Part shown: positions 15,400-22,983 of the stretch, one piece after another
Position numbering within the stretch: position 1 is the first letter of the stretch
Layout of the letters: each line of letters starts with the position of its first letter
NCBI GenBank assembly: GCA_964440345.1
Contig: CAYTSA010000059.1
Span: forward strand, 1-23,999
From: CAYTSA01 sp964440345
GTDB taxonomy: Bacteria > Desulfobacterota > Desulfovibrionia > Desulfovibrionales > Desulfovibrionaceae
Reading direction: 5' to 3'
Length of the DNA stretch: 23,999 nucleotides
The notes under the pieces: generated by a model
Seen by the model: the letters and a program-made list of their open reading frames with translations, nothing else
The model's database searches: none
What the model was told of the DNA's origin: nothing
Position numbers and translations under genes: made by a program

Positions 15400-16632
15400 A
15401 TGAACGCCACAACGACATATCTTGATCTTGCCACTGTGCTGGAAGCGCATTCGTACTTAGTAGAACTTTGGTGGTGGTTGCCCAGGCTCGCTGTTCTCGC
15501 CGCCGTGCTGCTGACTTACATCCTCAGCCGCACTGTGCTGCTGCGGCTCATTCACGCTGTTGTCCGCCGCACATCCATCACATTCGACGACCTGCTTATT
15601 GAGCACAAGGTTTTCCGGGCCGTCACCCCACTGCTGCCCGCCATCGTGTTTCTGTACGGGGCCAACTTCATCCCGGAAGCGTCGCATTTCATCCAGATAG
15701 CCGTCTCAATATGGGTGGTGGCCCACCTGGTCATACTTATGGACCGGCTGCTTTCTGTGGGGCTGGAAGTTTACGAAACCAAACCCATTGCCATGCGTCG
15801 GCCGCTGAAAGGCTATATCCAGCTGGTCAAGCTGTTCGTGTACATCGTTGGCGGCATACTTATCTTCTCGCTGCTCATGGAGCAGTCGCCCTGGACGCTG
15901 CTCTCGGGCTTGGGCGCGCTCACAGCCGTGCTGCTCATCGTGTTCCGGGACACCATTCTCTCCTTTGTGGCCTCCATGCAGATAGCCGGCAACGACGTGT
16001 TCCGGCGCGGCGATTGGATAGAAATGCCGGCCTTTGGCGCAGACGGGGAAGTGATCGACGTGGCCTTGCACGTGGTCAAGGTGCAGAACTGGGACAAAAC
16101 CGTGGTCAACATTCCCACGCACAAGTTCATGGAGTCTGGGATCCGCAACTGGCGGGGCATGCAGGCTTCCGGCGGCCGGCGCATCAAGCGTTCGCTGCTC
16201 ATCGACCAGGCATCCATCCGCTTTCTGGACGACGCCATGCTGGAAAAGTTGAAGCACGTGGATACGCTCTACCCCTACCTGGCGGACAAGGAGCTGGAGA
16301 TAGAAGCCTGGAACCGCGAACATAAAAGAACGTCTGAATCCTTGCTCAATGGCCGGCGGCAGACGAACATCGGCGCCTTTAGAGCCTATGTGCTGGAATA
16401 TCTGAAGAATCGGAAAGACCTGCGCCAGGACATGACTCTGATGGTCCGGCAGCTGCAGCCCAGCGCTGAGCAGGGATTGCCCCTGGAAGTGTACTGCTTT
16501 GCCGCCACAACAGCCTGGGTGGAGTACGAAGCTGTGCAGTCGGACATCTTCGACCACCTGCTGGCGGCCCTGCCGGAATTCGGCCTGCGGACCTACCAAC
16601 GCGTGGGCGAAAGAGACCGCCGGGCGCAGTGA
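15400..16632 (+). CDS. YbdG/MscM-like mechanosensitive ion channel
   Basis: 410 residues, the same length class as E. coli YbdG (miniature MscS). Five hydrophobic segments (about 25-50, 74-92, 99-118, 138-160, 165-182) precede the pore-lining and MscS beta domain. The latter reads GNDVFRRGDWIEM and then GEVIDVALHVVKVQNWDKT VVNIPT (198-240). The C-terminal cytoplasmic region is long. Such channels open on membrane tension during hypo-osmotic shock. AGGAG at 15385-15389 is 10 nt before the ATG. It is divergent from flagellin, sharing the 15148-15399 intergenic region. Confidence 0.92.
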   Translation: MNATTTYLDLATVLEAHSYLVELWWWLPRLAVLAAVLLTYILSRTVLLRLIHAVVRRTSITFDDLLIEHKVFRAVTPLLPAIVFLYGANFIPEASHFIQIAVSIWVVAHLVILMDRLLSVGLEVYETKPIAMRRPLKGYIQLVKLFVYIVGGILIFSLLMEQSPWTLLSGLGALTAVLLIVFRDTILSFVASMQIAGNDVFRRGDWIEMPAFGADGEVIDVALHVVKVQNWDKTVVNIPTHKFMESGIRNWRGMQASGGRRIKRSLLIDQASIRFLDDAMLEKLKHVDTLYPYLADKELEIEAWNREHKRTSESLLNGRRQTNIGAFRAYVLEYLKNRKDLRQDMTLMVRQLQPSAEQGLPLEVYCFAATTAWVEYEAVQSDIFDHLLAALPEFGLRTYQRVGERDRRAQ

Positions 16633-16643
16633 GCAGCCCGTTT
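16621..16643 (+). terminator. Weak intrinsic terminator overlapping the channel stop codon
   Basis: CGGGC (16621-16625) pairs with GCCCG (16636-16640) across a 10-nt loop containing the stop codon. TTTATT follows. The stem is only 5 bp, so strength is doubtful. Confidence 0.35.
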
Positions 16644-16943
16644 ATTGCAGATAGTATTCCCCGCAGATGACGCAGATAGTAGGCAGATAGTACGCATTGC
16701 GCCGCTTCATCCGTTTACCCTCTTCCATTCGTTCCACAGCAGGGGGTGATGGACAGCAACCACATATGCAACCATGCCGCCGGGTCAAAATCGTGGATGG
16801 TGAACAGGGTTTTGCAAACGAATAATGACTCACCGTCAGCGCCAGGGTGTGAACAATTTCCGTCCCATCTTGCGAATAATCGGTTTACCTAGAAAATAAT
16901 TCGGTATAGACATAACTCCACACCCCAAAGGAGTACTCTGCAC
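16633..16943. other. 311-nt intergenic region between channel gene and hsdM
   Basis: Apart from the direct repeats at its left end, no coding frame of substance is seen on the + strand. The right end holds the hsdM leader. A weak promoter candidate is TTTACC (16884-16889) and TATAGA (16905-16910) with 15-nt spacing. AAAGGAG at 16927-16933 lies 10 nt before the hsdM ATG and is a good ribosome binding site. The region marks the border of the accessory island. Confidence 0.45.
16647..16692. repeat. Short direct repeats, GCAGATAGTA x3
   Basis: GCAGATAGTA occurs exactly at 16647-16656, 16672-16681 and 16683-16692, with a related GCAGATGA at 16663-16670. Spacing is irregular and units are short, so this is not a CRISPR array. 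It resembles fragments of dispersed intergenic repeats with a GCAGATGACGCAGAT core, known from several delta-proteobacterial genomes. That comparison is from memory. Confidence 0.5.
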
Positions 16944-18499
16944 ATGACGCAAAAACACAACGGCGCCGTGCTCGGTTTCGAGGCCGATCTCTGGGCGGCG
17001 GCCGACGCCATGCGCGGCGGCATGGACGCCTCGGAGTACAAGCATGTCGCCCTGGGCCTGATCTTCCTGAAGTACATCTCCGACGCCTTCGAGGCCAAGC
17101 ACCAGGAGCTGCAGGCCGACGACCTCAGCGACCCCGAAGATCCGGAAGAATACCTTGCTGAGAACATCTTCTGGGTGCCCAAAGAGGCGCGATGGGGAGC
17201 GCTCAAGGACAACGCCAAGCAGCCCACCATTGGCAAGCTCATTGACGACGCCATGATCGCCATCGAGAAGGAGAACCCCTCCCTCAAGGGCGTACTGCCC
17301 AAGGACTACGCCCGCCCCTCCCTGAACAAACAGGCGGTAGGAAAACTCATCGACCTGTTCAGCGGCATCGGCATGGGCGACGAGAAGGCCAGGTCCAAGG
17401 ACGTGCTGGGCCGCGTGTATGAATATTTCCTGGGCAAGTTTGCCGGCGCGGAAAAAAATGGGCCGGGGGAGACTTTCTTACGCCGCGGTGTGTGGTTCGT
17501 CTGCTGGTGACTATGCTGGAACCCTTCAAAGGCCGTGTGTACGACCCCTGCTGCGGGTCCGGCGGCATGTTTGTTCAATCGCAGCGGTTTGTTCAAAGCC
17601 ACCATGGCCGTATTGGCGACATCGCCATCTACGGGCAGGAGATGAACCATACTATCTGGCGGCTGGCTAAAATGAACATGGAAGTGCGCGGCATAGACGC
17701 CGACATCAAGTGGAACGCCGAGGGCACATTCCATGACGACGAATTCAAGGATTTAAAATTTGACTACATCCTGGCCAACCCGCCTTTCAACGTTTCGGAC
17801 TGGGGCGGCGAGCGGCTGCGCGAGGACGTGCGCTGGAAGATGAATGGAACAACATCTGTGGCCCCGCCCGTAGGTAACGCTAATTATGCATGGCTGTTGC
17901 ACATCCTGCACCACCTCAAGCCCACGGGAACTGCCGGCGTCGTCCTGGCCAACGGGTCCATGTCCACCAACCAGACCGACGAGCGAACCATCCGCAAGAA
18001 CTTTGTGGACCAGGACCTTGTGGACTGCATGATCGCGTTGCCCGGCCAGCTCTTCTACTCCACGCAGATACCGGCCTGTCTCTGGTTCCTGACGCGCTCC
18101 AAAAAGTCCAATGGCTTCCGGGGCCGCGAGAAGGAGCTGCTGTTCATCGACGCCCGCAAGATGGGCTATCTGGTGGACCGGGTGCGCCGCGAACTGACCG
18201 ACGAGGACATTCAGAAGATCGCCGCCACGTATCATGCCTGGAGGGGCGAGACGGACGCGGGCGAGTACGCGGACATCCCCGGCTTCTGCAAGGCCGCTGC
18301 GCTGGCCGAGGTGCAGGCAAACGATTACGTGCTCACCCCTGGCCGCTACGTGGGCGCGGAAGAAGTGGAGGACGACGGCGCGCCCTTTGAAGAGAAGATG
18401 GCCGAGCTGACCAGCACCCTCTTTGCCCAGATGGAGGAGGGCCGGGAGCTGGATGTGAAGATTCGCGAGAATCTGGAGGGGCTGGGGTTTCGAAGCTAG
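16944..18499 (+). pseudogene. hsdM: Type I restriction-modification methyltransferase HsdM, frameshifted
   Basis: Two frames together make one HsdM of about 518 residues. The first (16944-17510) has the N-terminal HsdM helical domain (WAAADAMRGGMDASEYKHVA, LGLIFLKYISDAFEAKH). The second, open from 17492 back past 17460, has SAM motif I DPCCGSGGMFV, the N6-adenine methylase motif NPPF in ILANPPFNVSDWGG, and the target region to LEGLGFRS. The break lies at 17452-17470, at a run of seven A followed by TGGGCCGGGGGA. Either a -1 slip on the A run or a 4-nt insertion in the G/C run would explain it. HsdM methylates the target adenine with HsdS, but no hsdS follows. Without frameshifting the product is two inactive pieces. 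Confidence 0.85.
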
Positions 18500-18502
18500 A
18501 TT

Positions 18503-18530
18503 CTTTGAAGTCGCATTTTGCGACCTCAAA
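18503..18530 (+). repeat. Dyad repeat copy 1, hsdM-ORF6N junction
   Basis: A 28-nt unit with an inner perfect hairpin GTCGCA-TTT-TGCGAC (18510-18524) and flanking CTTTGAA and CTCAAA that extend the dyad to 12-bp arms with one mismatch. It differs from copy 2 inside the next gene at 2 of 28 positions. It lies 13 nt before the ATG of the ORF6N gene, where it could act as an operator or shield the ribosome site. Read in the ORF6N frame it encodes LKSHFATSN. Confidence 0.7.
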
Positions 18531-18543
18531 TAGGAAAGGGATC

Positions 18544-19353
18544 ATGACAGACCAATTGCCTGCTTTGAACAAGCAAGACATTTCTTCATCGATCACGGAA
18601 GTACGAGGCAAGCGCGTTATACTCGATAGCGATTTAGCCGCGTATTACGGAATAGAGACCAAGCGGTTGAACGAGCAGATCTCTCGAAATAGCGACAAGT
18701 TCAGCGACAAGTATGTGTTTCAGCTAACAAAGGAAGAGCATGACGCTTTGAAGTCGCAATCTGCGACCTCAAACGCAGGACGTGGAGGACGCAGAACCCT
18801 GCCATGGGCCTTTACGGAGCATGGCGTTGTCATGGCGGCCACAGTGACGAACTCAAAGCGAGCCTTCCAGGTCAGTGAATTGATAGTGGATGTATTTGTG
18901 TACGTGCTAAAACAGAATAGGCTGGAAAGCGGCGACCGAGCACTCCCAGCCCAAACGTTGCCAATTCCGCCTGACGGACTTCAAGCAAAGCTGAGAAACG
19001 CCATCGATTCGGTGCTGGATTCCATGGTCAATCCCGCGCGGCAAACGACTGTTCGGAAAGAAACGCACGAATTTATCGACTCGACCATTAGCAACCTCAA
19101 GGAGCGTTTGAAAAAATCGGGCCTTGAAAACGAAGTGTTGAAGGCGAAGGCTGCCAAGCTCATTGCGGAAGCGGAAAAAGCCCGGGCCGAGACCTATAAG
19201 ACCGAAGCAGAGACGCGCGAGCTGGAGCTGAGCAACATGCTCAAAGAACTACGCTTCTTATACAAGGCCTACGAGATGATGGAGCAACGGAACCCGAAAT
19301 CGTTTATCCAAATGCTCAACGAACTGAGCGCCGGGGATACAGAGGGTGAGTAA
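18544..19353 (+). CDS. ORF6N (KilA-N-associated) domain DNA-binding protein
   Basis: 269 residues. The ORF6N domain covers about 15-125: EVRGKRVILDSDLAAYYGIE, then SDKYVFQLTKEEHDALKSQ, then RRTLPWAFTEHGVVMAATV. A charged coiled coil follows (about 175-240, KAKAAKLIAEAEKARAET). ORF6N domains are common in phage antirepressors and in genes next to Type I R-M loci. The role here is unknown, probably DNA binding. The ATG at 18544 follows an AGGAAAGGG tract (18532-18540). A TTG at 18505 would add 13 residues encoded by the dyad repeat. It follows hsdM by 44 nt and probably shares its transcript. Confidence 0.85.
   Translation: MTDQLPALNKQDISSSITEVRGKRVILDSDLAAYYGIETKRLNEQISRNSDKFSDKYVFQLTKEEHDALKSQSATSNAGRGGRRTLPWAFTEHGVVMAATVTNSKRAFQVSELIVDVFVYVLKQNRLESGDRALPAQTLPIPPDGLQAKLRNAIDSVLDSMVNPARQTTVRKETHEFIDSTISNLKERLKKSGLENEVLKAKAAKLIAEAEKARAETYKTEAETRELELSNMLKELRFLYKAYEMMEQRNPKSFIQMLNELSAGDTEGE
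18746..18773 (+). repeat. Dyad repeat copy 2, inside the ORF6N gene
   Basis: Same 28-nt unit as 18503-18530 with two changes, with inner hairpin GTCGCA-ATC-TGCGAC. It encodes LKSQSATSN in the ORF6N domain. Two copies 243 nt apart could allow looping by a bound regulator. Confidence 0.7.
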
Positions 19354-19365
19354 AATGCATGGTAT

Positions 19366-20220
19366 TTGCTGCACCCAGATTTCATACGTACGTGTGGAGC
19401 AAGGACGCTGTCTGGACGCCAAGATTTTGGAATGGGTTCTGGATATGTCTTGAGCTTTAGCGACAACTCCTTTGGAATTTTGTTCGCAGATTTAAACATC
19501 GATATTCATGACGACAAATATATGGATTTTGGCTCTTCTAAGGCAAACAAATTAAGGAGCTTCTGGAAGCAGGAGCCAGACGAGGTTGTTGGCCCAGCAC
19601 TTGGCGCGCTCCTAGATCATAAAGAAGCGATCCTTGCCAACGTAACACCATCATGGAGTGACACAGAGCAGGATGAACAGGAGCGGGGCAAAGAAAATGA
19701 ACTAATGGAGTTCTGCAGGGCTGTAGCCTCAAGATTATGCTCAGGATGCGCTCACATCCAACCCCTCAAGGATACGGCTCTGGAATTTAATTACACATAC
19801 CTATCTTCCCAGATTGCACGCCTGGAAGAAGCCGTCGAAAAAGACCCTGGCCTTGCCATAGGCACATCAAAAGAGCTGATAGAAACGTGCTGCCGTACGA
19901 TCCTTCGCGAGAGAGGGAAGAGTATACCAAATTCCCCCGACCTATCCGAGTTGACGAAGCTGACATTCAAGGAACTAAAGCTAACACCAGACGACGTTCC
20001 TGATACTCGAAAGGGAAGTAAAGCAATAAGGCGCATTCTCAGCAATCTTGCACAAGTTGGAGTGGGAGTAGCCGAACTACGAAATCTTTATGGAACAGGG
20101 CATGGAAAAGACGGAAATACCGTTGGGCTCACCAGAAGACACGCTAGACTTGCAACTGGCGCTGCAGCGACCCTGACTACATTCCTTTTTACGACCCATA
20201 AAGAGCAATTAGGCGGTTGA
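19366..20220 (+). CDS. Abortive-infection family protein
   Basis: 284 residues from a TTG. The N-terminal part has SGYVLSFSDNSFGILFADLN (25-44), DDKYMDFGSSKANKLRSFW (49-67) and EPDEVVG. The C-terminal part (about 140-280) carries the Abi_C-type pattern: LEEAVEKDPGLAIGTSKELI (153-172), AELRNLYGTGHGK (236-248) and RRHARLATGAAATLTTFLF (258-275). Proteins with this C-terminal domain occur in phage defence islands and are thought to abort infection. Mechanism is not established. The start is doubtful: the better placed ATG at 19355 is in another frame that stops at 19454, and an in-frame ATG at 19432 would cut close to the conserved block. A 5' frameshift is possible. GC is lower than the R-M genes, suggesting transfer. 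Confidence 0.78.
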   Translation: MLHPDFIRTCGARTLSGRQDFGMGSGYVLSFSDNSFGILFADLNIDIHDDKYMDFGSSKANKLRSFWKQEPDEVVGPALGALLDHKEAILANVTPSWSDTEQDEQERGKENELMEFCRAVASRLCSGCAHIQPLKDTALEFNYTYLSSQIARLEEAVEKDPGLAIGTSKELIETCCRTILRERGKSIPNSPDLSELTKLTFKELKLTPDDVPDTRKGSKAIRRILSNLAQVGVGVAELRNLYGTGHGKDGNTVGLTRRHARLATGAAATLTTFLFTTHKEQLGG

Positions 20221-20256
20221 TAGAAGTATAGGCCAAAAAACAGAATGGTGGTAGCT

Positions 20257-21144
20257 ATGGAGCAAGTCAGCCTGATAGAAAAAGAGCCTTTTCAAAATTT
20301 ATACACTCTGACTTTTTCTGGAAACGATCCTCTTCTCCAGGAGCATGCCATCGATGTTCCATTCTATGCATCATCGATATCTGGTTACAGCTCTTTTTTG
20401 CAGTGCCTCGCAGCCGACATTTTTAAAGTTGATGTCGAAGTGGCAATCATTGCTGAAGAGGGCGGATCCTTTAAAGCTGTATTGCGAGTTGCAGGAAAAG
20501 CCACCGTAGTAATTGCCACAGCGATGACAATTCTTCAATTTTTTGGAATTGACGCAAAGTCAATTAAAGACGGTATAAGCGATTTTCAAACTGTTATTAT
20601 TGAAGAGATTATAAAGGAACCCACAGGTTTAGAGGGGCTAATAAAAAGGATAGAAGACTCGCAGGAATTTACACAAGAAGAAAAGGAACTCCTCATTGAG
20701 GCTCTTAAAAACAAAGCACTACGTAACTCTTTGGACAATCTAACGAAACCGCTTGACAATCCTGGGTATAGCTTCATTTCCAGCTTCACAAACGACCTCA
20801 AAGTATTCACCATCGAACGGCAGCATAGGGAAAAATTCAAGTATATACCAGGTCCAGAAGAAACAATCGAGCCATTTACCGACAACGTCAGAATCGTATA
20901 TCTTTCTCCAGACCTCAACAAATGGATGTTTAAGGGGGAACAAGAGTTCTGGGCTGAAGTCTTGGATATTGATTTCATTAATAGAACAATGAATAAGAAG
21001 TCCAATGAGCTGGGCAAAGTTCTTTTTCGGGCCGCAGGACGGAAAATTACTACCCGCAAGGTCGGTGAAAAAAGAAATACAATCCGTTGGGAGATAGACT
21101 CCATTGGCGAAGTGCCCCAACAAGCAACCCTCGACATGAAGTAG
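20257..21144 (+). CDS. Unrecognised protein with one hydrophobic helix, defence-island cargo
   Basis: 295 residues from the ATG at 20257, which follows GGTGG at 20247-20251. An ATG at 20245 would add four residues. I recognise no family. Residues 1-70 look beta-rich (NLYTLTFSGND, VDVEVAIIAEEGG). Residues about 73-96 are hydrophobic (AVLRVAGKATVVIATAMTIL). Residues 105-160 are helical and charged. The C-terminal third is beta-rich with RIVYLSPDLNKWMF and GEQEFWAEVLDIDFINR. It starts 36 nt after the abortive-infection gene, on the same strand and with similarly low GC, so the two may be a pair. A membrane-perturbing effector is one idea, with no direct support. Confidence 0.72.
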   Translation: MEQVSLIEKEPFQNLYTLTFSGNDPLLQEHAIDVPFYASSISGYSSFLQCLAADIFKVDVEVAIIAEEGGSFKAVLRVAGKATVVIATAMTILQFFGIDAKSIKDGISDFQTVIIEEIIKEPTGLEGLIKRIEDSQEFTQEEKELLIEALKNKALRNSLDNLTKPLDNPGYSFISSFTNDLKVFTIERQHREKFKYIPGPEETIEPFTDNVRIVYLSPDLNKWMFKGEQEFWAEVLDIDFINRTMNKKSNELGKVLFRAAGRKITTRKVGEKRNTIRWEIDSIGEVPQQATLDMK

Positions 21145-21148
21145 CAAA

Positions 21149-21265
21149 ATGCCCATCAACGAATCCACCACAGAAGAACTCGGCCTCGAAATCCTCGACG
21201 ACCTGGGCTATATCCTGACTCACGCTTCGGCGGTGAGGAGCCCAAAGTTAATGCATAACGGTTGA
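21149..21265 (+). pseudogene. Orphan 5' end of a second hsdR
   Basis: ATG at 21149, 4 nt after the preceding stop. It encodes MPINESTTEELGLEILDDLG, then YILTHA, before losing homology near 21225 and stopping at 21263-21265. The first 26 residues align with the start of the larger hsdR remnant at 22984 (TINENAIEELGLELLADLGY). It is clearly related but diverged, not an exact duplicate. The rest of this hsdR copy is absent, replaced by the toxin-antitoxin-like module. Confidence 0.75.
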
Positions 21266-21274
21266 TGCAATTTT

Positions 21275-21285
21275 TCACAAAGTGA
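21275..21285 (+). promoter_or_regulatory. Possible operator, TCACAAAGTGA
   Basis: An 11-nt dyad (TCAC-AAA-GTGA) 14 nt before the ATG of the XRE/ImmA gene. Antitoxins with helix-turn-helix domains often repress their own promoter through such sites. Only the dyad is seen. Confidence 0.3.
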
Positions 21286-21299
21286 GCTACTCTTTCACC

Positions 21300-22445
21300 A
21301 TGACACGTGTACCGGTTCAACCCCTCCTCCTGCGCTGGGCCCGGGAACGCGCGGGCTTGGAGCTTGCCGAAATTGCTGCTCGCTTCCCAAAGCTTGACAG
21401 ATGGGAACAAGGCGAAGAGCAGCCGACGCTTCGTCAATTGGAGAATTTCGCCAAGGCCCTGCATGTGCCCGTGGGCTATCTGTTTCTTCCTTCGCCGCCT
21501 GAAGAAGATTTACCCATACCTGATTATCGAACGGTTGCCAGTCACGGTATTCACCGGCCGAGCCCTAACCTGTTGGACACCATCCATGCCTGCCAGGAGA
21601 AGCAAGCGTGGTACAGGGATTTCGCTCTTTCTACCAGGCAGACCCCTGTTGAGTTCGTGGGCAGTGTGACGGTGAGTACGCCCCCGGTCTCTGTTGCTCG
21701 TCAGATGCAGAATGTCTTCCAGTTGAGCCTGGAAGAACGGAAGGCTTGCAGAAGCTGGGAAGATGCCCAGCGATTTTTCTGTAGGCAAGCCGAGCGGGTA
21801 GGCGTTCTCGTCATGATAAGCGGCGTGGTGGGAAGCAACAACAGACGCAAGCTCGACCCGGAAGAATTTCGGGGGTTTTCCCTGGCGGACAAGCTGGCTC
21901 CTCTCGTATTCGTGAACGGCGCTGACACCAAGGCCGCCCGAATATTTACGCTGGCCCACGAACTCGCCCACTTGTGGCTTGGGACATCCGCTCTTTCCGA
22001 CATGGGGGCTGCGCCACGGCACACCCAGGGCAAGGAGGAAACATGGTGCAACCAGGTTGCAGCAGAGTTTCTCGTTCCCCGTGAGGAACTGGACCTGGAA
22101 TATGCGCAAGACGAGCCCCTGGACGAGGCGTTAAAGCGTCTGGGCGGGATATTTAAGGTCAGCTCGCTAGTCATACTTCGCAGGTTGCTGGATGCCGACA
22201 AGATAAGCCGCGATCAGTTTGACGAGGCCTGGCAGATACAGCTTGGCCGATTCAAGCGGAGCGGCGCCGGAGGCGGAAATTTCTACAAGACTACTATCAC
22301 GCGTGTAAGTCGCCGGTTTGCACAAGCACTTCTGGAAAGCACGCTGGAAGGCCGGACCTTGTACCGCGACGCCTTCAGAATGCTCGGAGTCAAGAAAACA
22401 GAAACCCTTAACAGCCTCGCCCGCGAAGTCGGTATACAGCAATGA
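21300..22445 (+). CDS. XRE-family regulator fused to ImmA/IrrE metallopeptidase domain
   Basis: 381 residues. Residues 5-65 form a helix-turn-helix domain (LLRWARERAGLELAEIAARF, LDRWEQGEEQPTLRQLENFA). Residues about 155-275 form the ImmA/IrrE (M78) peptidase with the zinc motif HELAH (220-224) in FTLAHELAHLWLG and a third ligand candidate Glu in NQVAAEFLVP (256). Such proteins cleave or sense repressors and often pair with toxins. The ATG at 21300 matches the family start. A GTG at 21282 would add six residues. Its TGA overlaps the next gene by 4 nt, so it acts with the PIN protein as a likely antitoxin or regulator. Confidence 0.9.
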   Translation: MTRVPVQPLLLRWARERAGLELAEIAARFPKLDRWEQGEEQPTLRQLENFAKALHVPVGYLFLPSPPEEDLPIPDYRTVASHGIHRPSPNLLDTIHACQEKQAWYRDFALSTRQTPVEFVGSVTVSTPPVSVARQMQNVFQLSLEERKACRSWEDAQRFFCRQAERVGVLVMISGVVGSNNRRKLDPEEFRGFSLADKLAPLVFVNGADTKAARIFTLAHELAHLWLGTSALSDMGAAPRHTQGKEETWCNQVAAEFLVPREELDLEYAQDEPLDEALKRLGGIFKVSSLVILRRLLDADKISRDQFDEAWQIQLGRFKRSGAGGGNFYKTTITRVSRRFAQALLESTLEGRTLYRDAFRMLGVKKTETLNSLAREVGIQQ

Positions 22446-22945
22446 GACGCTATCTGCTCGACGCCAATATCTTCATCCAGGCCAAAAACCTTCATTATGG
22501 GTTCGATTTCTGCCCAGCGTTCTGGGAATGGCTGGATGCTAAGAATGCAGAAGGCGTCGTGTTGAGCATTGAGAAAGTAGCCGACGAACTCCTGGCAGGG
22601 GATGATGAGCTGACAAATTGGGTTAATGAGCGCGGAGACGACTTTTTCCTCAAGCCGGATGACGCAGTGTTGCCTGCGTTAACGCAGGTAAGCAGTTGGG
22701 CGATGACTCAGGATTACGAACCCGTTGCGGTTTCGACTTTTTTTCAGGTGGCAGACTATTGGCTGGTCGCCCATGCCCTGGCGCACGGATTCGTTGTCGT
22801 CACGCATGAAATACCTGCGAATACAACAAAGAAGCTCAAAATACCAAACGCTTGTGACGGGCTGGATATTCGATTCGTAACGCCATACGAAATGTTACGG
22901 CGTGAACGGGCGCGCTTTGTTCTCGGCCGCATGCAGCGACAATAA
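22442..22945 (+). CDS. DUF4411 PIN-like ribonuclease toxin candidate
   Basis: 167 residues. PIN landmarks are the first Asp in RYLLDANIFIQAKN (D7), acidic residues in IEKVADELLAGDD (44-55), an Asp in FQVADYWLVAHALAHG (D105), and VVVTHE (118-123). The opening HYGFDFCPAFWEWL is typical of DUF4411 proteins encoded next to XRE/ImmA genes. PIN toxins cut RNA with a metal-bound acidic site. The ATG overlaps the previous stop (ATGA), so translation is coupled. All the acidic residues seem intact. Confidence 0.88.
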   Translation: MRRYLLDANIFIQAKNLHYGFDFCPAFWEWLDAKNAEGVVLSIEKVADELLAGDDELTNWVNERGDDFFLKPDDAVLPALTQVSSWAMTQDYEPVAVSTFFQVADYWLVAHALAHGFVVVTHEIPANTTKKLKIPNACDGLDIRFVTPYEMLRRERARFVLGRMQRQ

Positions 22946-22983
22946 CACAAGCCAACATAAATCCCTTGCGGTAGGATGCCTCG

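Noticed and set aside
15706..16599. 297-codon open frame on the minus strand
   Set aside because: Antisense of the mechanosensitive channel gene, no family features.
16647..16692. CRISPR array
   Set aside because: Units are only 10 nt, spacing is irregular and no spacers or cas genes are present.
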